A DNA stretch of 64,000 bases from Pseudovirgaria hyperparasitica. Taxonomy: Eukaryota; Ascomycota; Dothideomycetes; Acrospermales; Acrospermaceae. Where the stretch lies: contig NW_022985559.1 of the NCBI RefSeq assembly GCF_010093815.1, forward strand, positions 943,117 through 1,007,116, written 5' to 3'. A program made the position numbers and the translations under genes. Below the pieces are notes generated by a model. The model was given only the letters and a program-made list of their open reading frames with translations. It was not told the origin of the DNA and searched no databases. Positions 10,758-22,500 of the stretch are shown here, one piece after another; within the stretch, counting starts at the first letter, position 1, and each line of letters begins with the position of its first letter.

Positions 10758-12920
10758 CTAGTCGACCTCCTCCATAGCGCTCTCACCAGCAGCCTCCGCT
10801 GGAGCGGCGTCATCCGTCTTCTCCTCGGCAGTCTCAACCTCCTCATCGACGTTCAAGCCAAGGGAGACGAGCTTGTGGATACGCTCGGAGAACTGAACTG
10901 GCTCATCAATGGTGAAGCCGGAGACAAGGAGCGAGGTCTCAAAGAGGAGCTGGGTGATGGATTTGACGGTGCGGTCTTCCTCGCCATCAGCCTCGACCTT
11001 GCGCTTAAGCTCCTTGATGATGGGGCTCTTGGGCGAGATCTCGAAAGTCTTCTTCGAACTCATGTAGCTGCTCATGGAAGTGTCACGAAGAGCCTGGGCC
11101 TTCATGATGCGCTCCATGTTAGCCGACCAACCGAACTGACCAGTACGGATGGCACAGGGAGAGCCAGTCAGCATGTGGCTGACAACGACCTTCTCGACCT
11201 TGTCGCCGAGGACGTTCTTCAGTGACTTGGCGAGAGGCTCGAATTCCTTCTCTTCCTCCTCACGCTTCTTCTTCTCATCGTCAGTCTCCTCAAGCTCAAA
11301 GTCCTTGGTGATGTCAACGAGCTTCTTGCCCTCGAATTCCTTGAGTTGAGTCATGGCATACTCGTCAATGGGGTCGACGAGGAACAAGACCTCGAAACCC
11401 TTGTCCTTGAGGGAGTCAAGGAAGGGAGACTTCTGCACAGCCTTGAGCGACTCGCCGGTGATGTAGTACATTTGCTTTTGGTGTTCGGGCATGCGGGTGA
11501 CGTAGTCGGAGAGAGAGGTGAGCTCGTCAACAGACTTGGTCGAGTTGAAACGGAGCAGCTTGGCAAGCTGGTTGCGGTTCTGCGAGTCCTCGTGGATACC
11601 GAGCTTAATGTTCTTGGAGAATGCAGTGTAGAACTTGTCGAACTGCTCACGGTCCTCAGCAATCTCGTTGAAGAGTTCGAGGGTCTTCTTGACAAGGTTC
11701 TTGCGAATGACCTTCATGATCTTGTTTTGTTGCAGAGTCTCACGCGACAGGTTGAGGGGAAGATCTTCAGAGTCGACGACACCCTTTACGAAACTGAGCC
11801 ACTCAGGAATCAGGTCGGTAGCGTCATCAGTGATGAAGACACGGCGCACGTAGAGCTTGATGTTGTTCTTGGTCTTCTTGGTCTCGAACAGGTCGAAAGG
11901 TGCACGCTTGGGGACGAAGAGGATCGCGCGGAACTCGAGCTGACCTTCAACGGAGAAGTGCTTGACACCAAGGTGATCTTCCCAGTCATTTGATAGCGAT
12001 TTGTAGAAGGAGGCATACTCCTCGGTTGTGATATCAGTTGGGTTACGAGTCCAGATTGGCTTCGTCTTGTTGAGTTCCTCCTCCTCAATCTTGCTCTCCT
12101 TGACCTTCTTGGTCTTCTTCTTCTTGTCTTCCTCATCATCGTCGACTTCCTCGACCTTGGGCTTTTTCTCGTCACCCTCTTCTTCGACTTCTTCGGCATC
12201 CTCATCGGGGACCTCTTTCTCAGTCTCCTTGAGGACGTGCAGGTAGATGGGGTATGAAATGAACTCGGAGTGCTTCTTGACAACCTCCTTAATCTTGCTC
12301 TCGTTCAGGTAGTCGAGTTGCTCGTCTTTGAGGTGGAGGACCATCTTGGTACCGCGGCCAAGAGGCTCACCTTCGGTGTCAGGCTGAACGGTGAAAGTAC
12401 CACCAGCACTGGACTCCCAGACGTACTGGTCGTCATCGTTGTGCTTGGAGGTGACAGTGACCTTGTCGGCAACGAGGTAGACGGAGTAGAAACCGACACC
12501 GAATTGACCAATCATAGACACATCGGCACCAGCGCTCAGCGCCTCCATGAACTGCTTGGTGCCAGATCGGGCGATCGTTCCGAGGTTGTTGACGAGATCC
12601 TGCTGTTGTCAGCACTGTTCGGGTGCGTAGTGGGATAAGCTTAAAAAACTTACAGCCTTGGTGAAACCGATACCAGTATCTTGGATGGTCAGTGTCTTAG
12701 CCTCCTTGTTTGGGATGATGTCAATTCTGAGATCCTTTCCAGAGTCGAGCTTGCTTGGGTCTGAAAGAGCCTCATAACGGATCTTGTCAAGGGCATCAGA
12801 GGAGTTGGAGATCAATTCTCTCAAGAAGATCTCCTTATTTGAATATACGGTGTTGATAATGAGAGACAGGAGCTGAGAAATCTCAGCCTGAAACTCAAAG
12901 GTCTCGCCGTTGGCAGCCAT
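10758..12920 (-). CDS. hsp90: Cytosolic Hsp90 chaperone
   Basis: ATP-dependent chaperone for kinases, receptors and other clients. Two exons: 12654-12920 (89 codons) and 10758-12599, with a 54-bp GT-AG intron (GTAAGT donor, CTGAC branch point). The protein has 702 residues, normal for the family. The N-terminal GHKL ATPase shows the catalytic Glu (residue 35) and Asn (39) in the [13 protein letters not shown] block and the GQFGVGFYS lid motif. A charged Lys/Glu linker follows, then the middle domain with [14 protein letters not shown] containing the gamma-phosphate-sensing Arg. The protein ends in MEEVD, the binding site for TPR co-chaperones, so it is the cytosolic form. Odd: DTGIGFTKA (residues 81-89) has Phe where Hsp90s usually have Met. 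A heat-shock element and a 5'-UTR intron lie upstream. Confidence 0.97.
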
Positions 12921-12956
12921 AGTGAATTGGAGGAAATGTGTAGAGGGATTGGGTAT

Positions 12957-13060
12957 CTGCTGACATGTTAGCATATGACATACAGTCAAGCACCGCCGGC
13001 GCAAATAGTTGAACCAGACGAGGCTGCATTCTGAGTAGGCAGGCAGTTGTCATCACATAC
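12957..13060 (-). other. Predicted 5'-UTR intron of hsp90
   Basis: On the minus strand a GTATGTG donor at 13060 and a GCTAAC branch point followed by CAG ending at 12957 bound a 104-bp intron just upstream of the Hsp90 ATG at 12920. Inferred from consensus only. Confidence 0.55.
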
Positions 13061-13179
13061 CTAATGTGGAGAAGATTGTGAGTGAAGGTAGGTATGAGTG
13101 TGCAAGCGGGAGGTGTAGCGCTGCTTGATTGAAGTTGGGGAGAATTGTGGTGCAGAGAGTATACGAGAGTGATTCAGAG

Positions 13180-13254
13180 TTTTATAGAAAGATAGAAATG
13201 GAGGCTGGGGGAGCTTAAATTCTGGGCCGAAGCTGCAGATGGAATCTTCTCGAG
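13180..13254 (-). promoter_or_regulatory. hsp90 promoter: TATA box and heat-shock element
   Basis: On the minus strand TATAAAA lies at 13180-13186. About 60 bp further upstream the block at 13242-13254 contains GAG-nn-GAA-nn-TTC, a three-unit heat-shock element with one mismatch, the binding pattern of HSF1 trimers. Further GAA and TTC half-units lie at 13220-13222, 13229-13231 and 13262-13267. Confidence 0.65.
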
Positions 13255-13901
13255 CTCGTAGGAAGAAATCTGTGCACGGACCTCTCTAACTGCATGTTGT
13301 TTGTGCTTCACGTGATGTGCTTGGTACCCACAGTAACGACGGGAAGCAACAAAATTGACATGATGTGCAAAGATAATTGGTCCTGGGCCTTCGACTACAA
13401 CACTAGAGCTTTCTATAGCTACAATTTGATTCTAAAGATTGTATCTGCGTACTGGGAAGCCTCAGTATTCGATGCAAATGTGAAGTTGGTGGGTCGCAAA
13501 CGAACCGTTGGACCCATGCGCCTCATTCTTCGTGAAGACCCTAGAAGATGCTAGCATAAGTACCACCATAACCGCTCGACCTCCGCCTACGCCTTGCTGC
13601 CTGGACCATCTGGGGTCACAATACCGAGTGTGCAAAAAGCATCTGCAGGAGTGATGCCTATATCAGGTCATTGAATCTTGTAGGCACCAGAAATCGAGAC
13701 ATGGGGCTGTAAACACAGCTGATACAATGGCAACTATCACACCAAGTCTTCTGGATTGACACGATTGGCTACACGCAGTTAGGCAGATACCCTGGGTCCA
13801 CTACACTGAACATGTGCTTGGTGGAAATGAGAGAGCGCTGCCTGGGTTCATAGCTACTCTCACATCTCAAGATCTCCTCAATAGTAAGTTTTGGATTAAT
13901 G
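13255..13901. other. Intergenic region between hsp90 promoter and GH105 gene
   Basis: Upstream flank of hsp90 and 3' flank of the GH105 gene. I see no gene; an 86-codon open frame at 13294-13554 has no recognisable feature. Confidence 0.5.
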
Positions 13902-15032
13902 TTATCTAAATGTCCTCAGGAATTCGCCAAGCGCCATCATCGCCATAGCTTGGCCGTACGGCATACTGGTCCTTGCAATATCCTTGTAATGCTGGAGGTC
14001 ATGTCCCATACCGGTGCCGAAGCTGGTATCAAGCAGCTCTCCATCTGCATTGATCTTTCCCATCACCGCCTTGATAGCCTTCACAGCAACCTCTTCATAT
14101 GCGCGGCTTATGTATCGCTTTCGAATCGCCTTCAGAATACCGTATGCGAAACCAGCCGTGGCCGATGACTCTTCGTAACTCCCTTCAGCCTCAGGCTCAT
14201 CAAGAAGCGTCAGCCATAGTCCATTGTCCTTTTGCAGTCGCTTCAGCGCTCGGCACTGTGCCTCGAGGACGTCAATAAGATGCACGCGGATAGGATCGTT
14301 TGGCGTGAGGTCAAGCAGATCGATAATCTCAGGGATGACTATTGTGATCCAGCTGTTGCCTCTGGCCCACCGCGCCCGGGCGAAGTTATGGCCTACGCCC
14401 CCTTTCGTCGTCTCGTCGAACTTCCAACCATGGAACCAGAGACCAGTAGAGGTATCGAAGAGATATTGTACGTGGAGTAAGAATTGTCGCTTGGCTTCTT
14501 CGACGTAGTGCGGTCTCTTCAGAAGCTTGCCGATTTTCGCGAGCGGCACCACAGTCATCATGAGAGTGTCGTCCCAGAGTTCATTTGTATTGGGCCCGAG
14601 ATATGTCATGTGCTGCATGCCACCATATGGTGTTCGTGGAAGATCATACATGGCCCACTCGGCCCAAGAATCTAGCCATGGCAGATATGTGCTGTCTTTG
14701 GTATCTTCGTACAGGTAGGCAAGTGTGAGGAATACAGCCATTGTATTGATATTCTTTGTCGTCCCATCTTTCAGCTGAACATCGAACCATCCTTTGATGG
14801 TGCTGAGAGTCTTCGACGAACCTGTTAATTGATAGTATTGGTACAAGCCGTAGAGGCCAATCCCATGCGTCCATTCCCAGCCATTCCATCCTTTTGTGTC
14901 GATGACTCGACCGTCTGGGAGTTTGAGAAGGAATTTGCCCGACTCGTCCTGGATATTTACGAGGTTGTCTGTGAGCAGGTCTATCTTCGCATGTATATCG
15001 GCCTCATGGATGCCATGCTGGGGAAGGGGCAT
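13902..15032 (-). CDS. Unsaturated rhamnogalacturonyl hydrolase, GH105
   Basis: Single exon, 376 residues. The GH88/GH105 (alpha/alpha)6-barrel pattern is recognisable: KGWNGWEWTHGIGLYG (about 48-63), LDSWAEWAMYDLPRTPYGG (about 121-139), NELWDDTLMMTVVPLAKIGK (about 151-170), GWKFDETTKG and FARARWARGNSW (about 204-234), and ESSATAGFAYGI (about 290-301). Family enzymes hydrolyse the unsaturated uronic acid that lyases leave on rhamnogalacturonan fragments, releasing rhamnose-containing sugar. No signal peptide is visible, so it should act inside the cell on imported oligosaccharides. It is divergently transcribed from an ACS-family transporter 597 bp away, a plausible import partner (inference). 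Length and motifs fit YteR-like proteins. Confidence 0.9.
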   Translation of the reverse strand: MPLPQHGIHEADIHAKIDLLTDNLVNIQDESGKFLLKLPDGRVIDTKGWNGWEWTHGIGLYGLYQYYQLTGSSKTLSTIKGWFDVQLKDGTTKNINTMAVFLTLAYLYEDTKDSTYLPWLDSWAEWAMYDLPRTPYGGMQHMTYLGPNTNELWDDTLMMTVVPLAKIGKLLKRPHYVEEAKRQFLLHVQYLFDTSTGLWFHGWKFDETTKGGVGHNFARARWARGNSWITIVIPEIIDLLDLTPNDPIRVHLIDVLEAQCRALKRLQKDNGLWLTLLDEPEAEGSYEESSATAGFAYGILKAIRKRYISRAYEEVAVKAIKAVMGKINADGELLDTSFGTGMGHDLQHYKDIARTSMPYGQAMAMMALGEFLRTFR

Positions 15033-15629
15033 TGCGGCGCGGGGTAGTACAACTTCAACCAGGAGGCGTCTTTAAAGGATCTGGATTGCGGTCAGAAGGA
15101 ACGAACTGGTGAGACCCAAATCTCGGTTGGGAGAGCAGTCACAGTTAAACAGATATCTGCAGCACGAAAGTTCCTCGCACAAGCCTCGTTGGACACTCCA
15201 AGCAAGCATCACGCGTGAGCTTTGACGCGACGGCTGAGCTCTCGGTTCATCTCCCCCCGAACCTCAAGATGCGAACCGACTCGAGTACTTCTCCACGAAC
15301 TTTGGGGGCAAATTCCGGGGCCCCAGAAACTATCCCCGCATGGGCTGCAGTCTAATCCATGCTATCGACTGGTCCGTTGCATTACTCGCTCAGGCTGTTG
15401 CCCTCATCGTGGCTGACCTCGCGTGCTTTGCCCGGAGAAATTGATTAAGTGCAGCTTGCGACCTTGCCTTTCCCCGGAAAACCTAGAGCCGAACCTGGCT
15501 GGGATGGCCGGTCTGTATAAGATCGTGGGTACATCGCTGACTGTTGTGGGTTCTATAGGTCGCCGGTCTTGATCTGTTGCACCTTCTGTCCTCTGACTTT
15601 CCGGATCATCTCCACTTCAGTTCAGTATC
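15033..15629. promoter_or_regulatory. Shared divergent promoter of GH105 and transporter
   Basis: This 597-bp region is the only space between two divergent genes. Sites fitting the CreA consensus SYGGRG occur at 15315-15320 (CCGGGG) and, on the other strand, at 15321-15326, 15334-15339 and 15472-15477. A TATAAG motif lies near 15515, about 110 bp before the transporter ATG. Carbon-catabolite repression of both genes is a reasonable inference. Confidence 0.5.
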
Positions 15630-17371
15630 ATGGCAGTCGACAAGGAGCTCGCTACTGCGCCTGTGGCGTCTGAAGACGACAAACAGGATATCGATATGGT
15701 TGAAAGGGTCATGTCTGGGGATACCGACCTGCAGAAAGACCACGTAAATTACAATCGTATCGACAAAGAGCTTGCGAAGTATACCGACGCTACTGCTATC
15801 GCGATCAGCCCCGAGGAAAACATGCGGTTGAAGAAGATGGTTGACAGGCGTGTGCTGCCAGTTATGGTCTTCACGTACTTCCTCCAGGTCAGACTACTCA
15901 CAGAACTGCATCAAAGTCCAGTGTCTAACAAACTTCCAGGCCCTTGATAAAGGCACCCTATCCTTCGCCTCCATCATGGGCATCCAAACAGACGCCAATT
16001 TGCACGGGCAGCAATACCCCTGGCTGACCACATGTATCTATATCGCCATCCTTTTTGTCGAATACCCAACCAACCGCATTATCCAGCACGTGCCCATTGC
16101 CAAATATCTCGGCTTCAACATTATCGCCTGGGGTACTGTGCTCGCCTTCCACGCCCTCACCCACAACTTCGCCGGCCTCGTCGCCGTGCGTGTGCTGCTC
16201 GGTATCTTCGAAGCCGTATGCCAGCCCAGTTTCATGGTCATGAGCAGCATGTGGTATAAGCGTGAGGAGCAAGCTCAGACCGTCACTTACTGGTATGTAA
16301 CCCCCTATCTACACAGTCGGATGTCATGCTGACGAAAGAAGGTACATGATGAACGGCGCCCAACAGATTGTGGGCGGCCTGCTCGCATACTGCTTCACTC
16401 TCATCGGCAACGATAAAGCGATCAAGTCTTGGCAAGCGATATTCCTGTGCTACGGTATCTTCAGCGTGTTCTGGGGCGTATTTGTGCTCTTTTGGCTGCC
16501 CGACAGTCCTATGCGCGCAAAATGCTTCTCCGAAGCCGACAAACACTTGCTCGTTGAGCGCGTGCGCTCTAACCAGACTGGTCTGCAGAACAAGACATAC
16601 AGACGCGAACAGGTGATTGAGGCGCTGACGGATGTGCAAACGTGGTGTTATGGTCTTATCGCTATTTGCACAACGCTGCCGACTAGTGGGCTGGGTGCAT
16701 TTGCGAACATCATCATCAAGGGGTTCAATTTCACCACGCTACAGGTACAATTGTTGGCGATGGTATTGGGTGCGTACATCATTATCGTGCTTATGAGCTC
16801 AATGTGGCTGGTCAAGAGGTTCAATCAGACCTGCTTCATCATGGGGCTCTATGTCATCCCGTAAGTCACCTGACGTCCGTCATCAACAAATAGAACAGTC
16901 ACTCACATATGTGCTAGTTCCTTCGTCGGCACGATAGTCCTCATGACGGTTGTTAACACCTCCAAGGCAACCCAAGGCGGCCTGCTCTTCTCCTACTACA
17001 TCGTCCTCTCTTTCTGGGCCGCCCAAACACTCTCCATGTCGCTCATCTCCCGCAACGTCGCCGGCCAAACCAAGAAAACGGTTGTCGTAGCCTTCAACTT
17101 CGTCTGCTGGGCCGGTGGCAATGCCGCCGGCAGTCAAGTGTTTCTGTCCTGGGACGCACCCAGATACTTTATTGCGTTTTCGACGCATATGGGGTGTTAT
17201 GTGTTGTTAGTGATTGTGATCATAGTGCTGCGGACGCATCTAGTGAGGCAGAACCGGAAGAAGGATGAGTTGGCTGCGGCGGGGGTGAAAGAGGCGAAGG
17301 ATGAGAAGCTGGTGCATGCTTTTGAGGATTTGACGGACAGAGAGAATGCCAATTTTCGGTATATGATATAA
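15630..17371 (+). CDS. MFS transporter, anion:cation symporter (Dal5/allantoate-permease-like)
   Basis: Four exons: 15630-15887, 15940-16292, 16342-16860 and 16918-17371, with introns of 52, 49 and 57 bp, all GT-AG. The 527-residue product has a hydrophilic N-terminus of about 75 residues, twelve expected membrane spans, the N-half signature around ALDKGTLSFASIMGI, and the loop-domain segment WLPDSPMRAKCFSEADK, typical of the ACS family that includes yeast Dal5 and Tna1. Known substrates in the family are organic anions such as allantoate, nicotinate and uronates in bacteria. Its divergent partner is an intracellular GH105 hydrolase, so an oligouronide or related pectin fragment is a plausible substrate (inference). 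A plasma-membrane location is expected. Confidence 0.9.
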
Positions 17372-17758
17372 TGAGATGGGAGAGTAGAAGGTGAACGGAC
17401 TACTTGGGTAATTAATGTAGACTGCTCGAAAAAGACCGATGTGTGCTTTCGCTGTGTGGTGCTGGTGATCGAGATGCCTGATACAAGTGGTCATGGAAGA
17501 GTGGAGCGTCGAAGTGTGATGTACCTGCGTCAACGATGGATGAGGTTGGTATACGACTGGTAATCTATCACATAGCACTGTCCAAGCAGCTCTGGTCTGT
17601 GCCAAAGGAATATTGCGACAGTCACAGAGACATTGAGCCTCGACATTGAGTCTCAGAACCAATCAGCTGGTGGAACCTGAGGCAGACAGCCCCGCTTAAG
17701 AGCTGTTGCGCCATAACACTTACGACTCACTACCATACCATCCGCTCAACAATGCAGA
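17372..17758. other. Short intergenic region
   Basis: 3' flank of the transporter and promoter of the glyoxalase-like gene. No gene or strong motif seen. Confidence 0.5.
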
Positions 17759-18686
17759 ATGGCACCAAAGATCGACCACATCATCATCAAAGTACCATAC
17801 TCCGAACTCACCCACCCATCAGAATGGCTGACTCGCAACTTCACAATCTCGCCCGGCGGCCGCCACGCCGACAACAAGACGGAGAACCGACTGATCGTGT
17901 TCCGAGACGGCAGCTACATTGAGCTTATCGCCTTCATCAACGACGACCAGACGCTCATGCACGGCCACTGGTGGGGCACGCAGCCGTTCGGGATCGTGGA
18001 CTGGGCGTTGACCTCGTCTGCACCCGAAGACGTGCATGCGGTAGCCCAGCATATCGAAGCTGCAAACCCCGGCGGCCTGGGCGCAGGCTACGACGATGCG
18101 GTTGCAGGAGGCAGACGGCGGCCTGATGGCGCAGAGCTGCAATGGGACGTGACGTTCCCACATGGTGTCAAGCGTGGCGAGGTGCCGTTCTGGTGCGTCC
18201 AAACCTAGAGAGTACTGCTGTAGTGATAGATAGAGCCAGCCAGCCAGTCTGACCGTTCTGCCCAGGTGCCACGACCGCACACCCAGAGCGCTGCGTGTGC
18301 CGGTCGACGACGTACCGAAGACGACGCATCCGTGTGGCGCTCTGGGCGTGGGCGAGCTGACGGTTGCGGTGTCCAGGAACAGATACGACGCATTCACCAA
18401 GCTCTACTCGGCAATATTGGGGTTCGCGCCGCTTCCATCGTCGGTCGCTTTTGGGGCCTCATGGGAGGTGGATTCTGTGTATCGTCAGGATGGCAATCTG
18501 CCGAAGCCCCTCGTGACGATGGAGTCTAGCGATACGGCTGAGCACGCATGTGTGTCTGAGATTACGCTTCTTACAGACTCGATTGGTCTGGGACAGTCGC
18601 GGACGACGCTGTTAGAGAAGCTGGGTGGGAGTGATATTGTCGTGCACTTCATACATGGTAGACGGGCGGTAGAAGCAGATTCCTGA
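17759..18686 (+). CDS. Glyoxalase-like domain protein
   Basis: Two exons, 17759-18192 and 18266-18686, joined across a 73-bp GT-AG intron with a CTGAC branch point; 284 residues. The start KIDHIIIKVPY is typical of the vicinal-oxygen-chelate fold, and the segment RLIVFRDGSYIELIAFI with later HWWGTQPFGIVDWAL resembles the Glyoxalase_3 family. A second half (after about residue 175) begins with LTVAVSRNRYDAF and looks like a further beta-alpha-beta module. His and Glu positions (DH near residue 6, YIEL near 53) could be metal ligands, but no activity is assigned. It follows the ACS transporter on the same strand by 387 bp; a joint role is possible but not shown. Confidence 0.8.
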
Positions 18687-19544
18687 TTTTGAAGACGAGC
18701 CACGAAAGTAGACTACGGTAAAAAGGGCAAATGAGTATTAGTTTTGGTGTTTCTGCCTCTTGGGTACGGGACATGATAATTGTGGTCATGAGTATCAAGA
18801 GGCATCTGGGACGTGAGTAGTGTTGACGTGATGTTGTTGTCTCCTCAATCACACTGCAGGCATAAGGTAAGGGACGTGCAGCCGCTGTCACCCCCTGTTG
18901 ACGGGCCGTGATTAGCGGCCTCGCTTCTTCTTCTGGAGGTGAAAATGCGGGTAAATGTGATACCGAGGCAGGCACACATGAGACCTGACTGGCGCTGACG
19001 TCCATGACAGGCATGCGCGGTCACCGGTGACGAAAACAAAAACAATTGTTTGCCTCGTTCACTGCATCCTTCATTTCATCTCATCGGTGAACCAAAACTC
19101 ACACTCTGATTCCGTCAATCAACATCACCAGCATCGTCTATACATCCATCGTACGACATGGCAGTGTCTCGACTATCCTCGTATTATCCATCTGCCGACA
19201 TGCCTCTCTCCCCATCGTTCGCCCGTCACATCACCTCTGGCGATATTACTCCACTTTTGACGAGTGAATACGAGAGCCACAGCCGCCCATCTGAGAAAAC
19301 GCCCCCAAGCCATGCATCGCGTGGATTGGCTCATTCCTCGTCTTCGCTTCATCCACCTGAAAGCAGAGCTCGTAATCACACTATGTTGCCTATTCTGCTC
19401 TCTTTCTCCTTCTCTCTCACTTTCTATTTCACTGGCCTCAGAACCTTCATGTTGCCATGTAACCATAGCTGAGTCGATGCAGCTTCATACTGATGCAAAC
19501 ACCCGGCACCACTGCTCTGGCGTACCGGCCCTTCTCTCGGCGCC
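18687..19544. other. Intergenic region upstream of the unknown membrane protein
   Basis: No supported gene. Two overlapping open frames (19158-19472 and 19264-19548) end just before the next ATG; I see no splice path that joins them in frame to the downstream gene, because its frame has a stop at 19491-19493. They may be leader sequence. Confidence 0.45.
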
Positions 19545-22500
19545 ATGAAATTCGATCAGTGCGGCCAACGATACATGGCCAACACAACAGACGGCGCCGA
19601 ACTGCGTGCGAAATACGGCTGGCACGGTCCTGTAGTTGGCATCAGACGCAACGAGACCAGTCAGATCTCTCTTGAAGGATGTCTTGCAGTCTGTGGCCAT
19701 GACTCCGATCCTTATAGCTGGGACATCGCTTCGGCAACTATTACAACATGGATCCTGCCTGTCATAGGCACTCTGCTCCAGGCACCATTCGAAAGCAACT
19801 CCTTCAAGCGGACATGTCTTGCTATCAACCGCTGGGTCGGATCTCCCATTGCCAGTCTGTCGTATATCCTGTGGAACATCAAAGTCAACGCAAAATGTGC
19901 CTTGATCGCAGACATGGCCGTCAAATACGATGACTACCCTGCACGGAAAACCGACTTTGGTAGCATGCGCGACTCTCTTTATCTCCTGGTGGTCATGAAC
20001 CAGTATAGCATGAAGCCGCAAGCCGCTTTGCAGAAAGAAGCTGAAGGTCTTTTGCGAATCGCTCTGTTCAGCAAAGACCTCCGGCTTGTGAATGATCATG
20101 ATACTCTTCGGACCAAACGCAGAAGACTAGCCCGTGAACTCCGCGAGATGCGTAGAAGAGGCGTTGTACCAGGTACATAATTTTCTTTAACATTACAGTC
20201 AGTACTAGGACACTGGTCTAGTGACGCTTTGACACGAGGGCAATGTTGGTGTCCTGACTAGACCATTGTCCTGCTGCTGTACCCTGTCGTGATCTGTCGA
20301 ATAGATCACTACTAACTCGATACAGTATTCATATCTACCATGTGGTTTGTGTTTGCATTCGTACTCAGTATACAGTCTGCCTTCAACGCCTTAGGCGAAA
20401 ATTCAACAGCCCATGATCTTGCCCTCGGTTGTCTCCTTGCATGGTTTCCGACGCTCATCCTTTGCACCATCGCGGATCGTAACCCAATTGCGGCCGAGTC
20501 GATCAGAAAGAAATTGAATGAGCTGATTGATCACGTTCGCAGCTCAATTCAAGACGACCTCCATCGTTCCTTGTTCATCAGCTCGTTTCGAGACCAGCCG
20601 GAATTTGACCAACTAAAGGAATGGCTCGATAAGATCAAGGATCATTCAGACTTCATGGGTAACTTCTTCACAGAGTTCGCTGGTCAGGCCCGCGTGCGTT
20701 GGCACTACGGAGCAGCACATCCAATCTTGTCTGACATCGAGAACTGTTATGTTGCCGAACGCGGCAGAGACTGGCTGGCCGATGAGAAGAAAGCCAGGAC
20801 AAACTTGGTCTTGGGGTCAGTAGAAGAGGGCTTGATATGGTTTGATATCAGAGAGCTTTGGCAGATTACTAGTGCTATCATCATAGTCTTGGGCGGATGT
20901 GCTGGGGCATTTGCCATCTCATTCTTCACCCCTACCGTCGGTCTTGGATGTCAGTATTACCCCAAATAGAGTCACACCTGCTAACATCCCCAGGCCGAAG
21001 TGGAGGTTATGTCATCTTCTTCTCTCTGGCATTTGTGTTGATCGTCGCAGAGATGATAGTATGGTGGATGGCATCGGACCTTGAGATGGTGCCTCCTAAC
21101 TGGATGGCGAGAACATCTAGCCGTCTCCATTCGACTGCCACTTTTGCCTACCTGGAGGAGGAATCCCACAACCGATGGGCTGTACTCAAACGAAGAACTT
21201 CAGCCATCTTTCGGAATGCGGAGGACCAGTTCGTCCGACTGGTTCGAGCTACCGTCGGACTGTTCCCACTCAATAATAAGATAGATACTCAAGACAAAGC
21301 CGATGCACTGATTCGTCGACTCTTAGTGCAATACAGAGCGATGAGTCTCCAGCGACGGTGTGAATTATTCATATTTCGACCACTGGAACTTATCAACTGT
21401 TCCTGGCTCATATACATAGTCATGGCACAAACATTTGGCACTTACAGAAACTGCCACTGTGTGACCAGCACCTGGGGTGGCGCCGGTGGCTACCTCGACT
21501 TCACGCAACAGGATACAACAAACAACGAATACGTGGCCTGGTACTGGGGTACAGGCACACTCCTTGCTTCCGCCACCATGGGCATCTCCATGTTCTACAT
21601 CACCGTCGAATGGATGCAACAGAGCTGGCTGCATACTGAGGACTACAACGACGCCATGGACGGGCTGAGGAAGATGCGTACTTACAAGCGGTACACATAT
21701 TGGTTTCGTATCATGTCTCGCTATTTCCTCCTCGCCACCGTGCATCCTATTCATGGGCTCTTCCGTTGGGTGGGCATCGTGCGGAAGAGGCAGAAAAGTC
21801 TCCTTTGGACGAGGCATGGTGTTTGGGGAAAGCCGACCCCATCATCCTCGCCTTCCTATACCCAACCTCTGATATCAGACCCGCATCCCTCTGGCACCAA
21901 TCACCATTTTCCATCTATATCTATCGACCTCGCCCCCATTCAGCGCCCCATCACTCCTCATAACGGCCTTCCTGTGTCCTGGGCATCTCTCTCCCCGCCT
22001 GTATCGCAACCCATGACCCGCAACTCCTCGTCTGACTCCTCTCTTCACACTCCCACGCACACGCAGAACCGCCCTCGCTACTCCTCCGACGCATCTCTTC
22101 TACCCTACCGCCCGCCCAATCCCGATGCTTCCACCCATACCCTCGCGCGTCCACGCTCCTCAACAGATGTCTCCACCCGCACCACATCACCCCTTCGCAC
22201 GCCCTTCATCGCACACATCGCAACCCATGTCCACCGCGACAGCGACGCATCCAATCCACCTTCCCCGCGCCTCCTCCACCGACTCCCCTATCCCACACAC
22301 AGCACCTCACGAACGCCCGTCCACACCCCCATCTCAAGCCTCCATCCCAGCGCCCACGACAGCCCTCCAGACAACGCCGCATTTTCCGACACTACCGCAC
22401 CCCCGACCGGCCATTGGACAGACAATATCCCGTCCGTCTTCGAAGACGATAGTGCCCGGCGGGAAAGCACGGGTACAGATGAATTAGGCAGTCCACACGC

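Noticed and set aside
11346-11993. 215-codon open frame antisense to hsp90
   Set aside because: It is the shadow of the highly biased Hsp90 codon pattern.
19158-19548. Possible extra 5' exon of the unknown membrane protein
   Set aside because: The frame needed downstream has a stop at 19491-19493 and no acceptor between that stop and the ATG at 19545 gives a convincing join.
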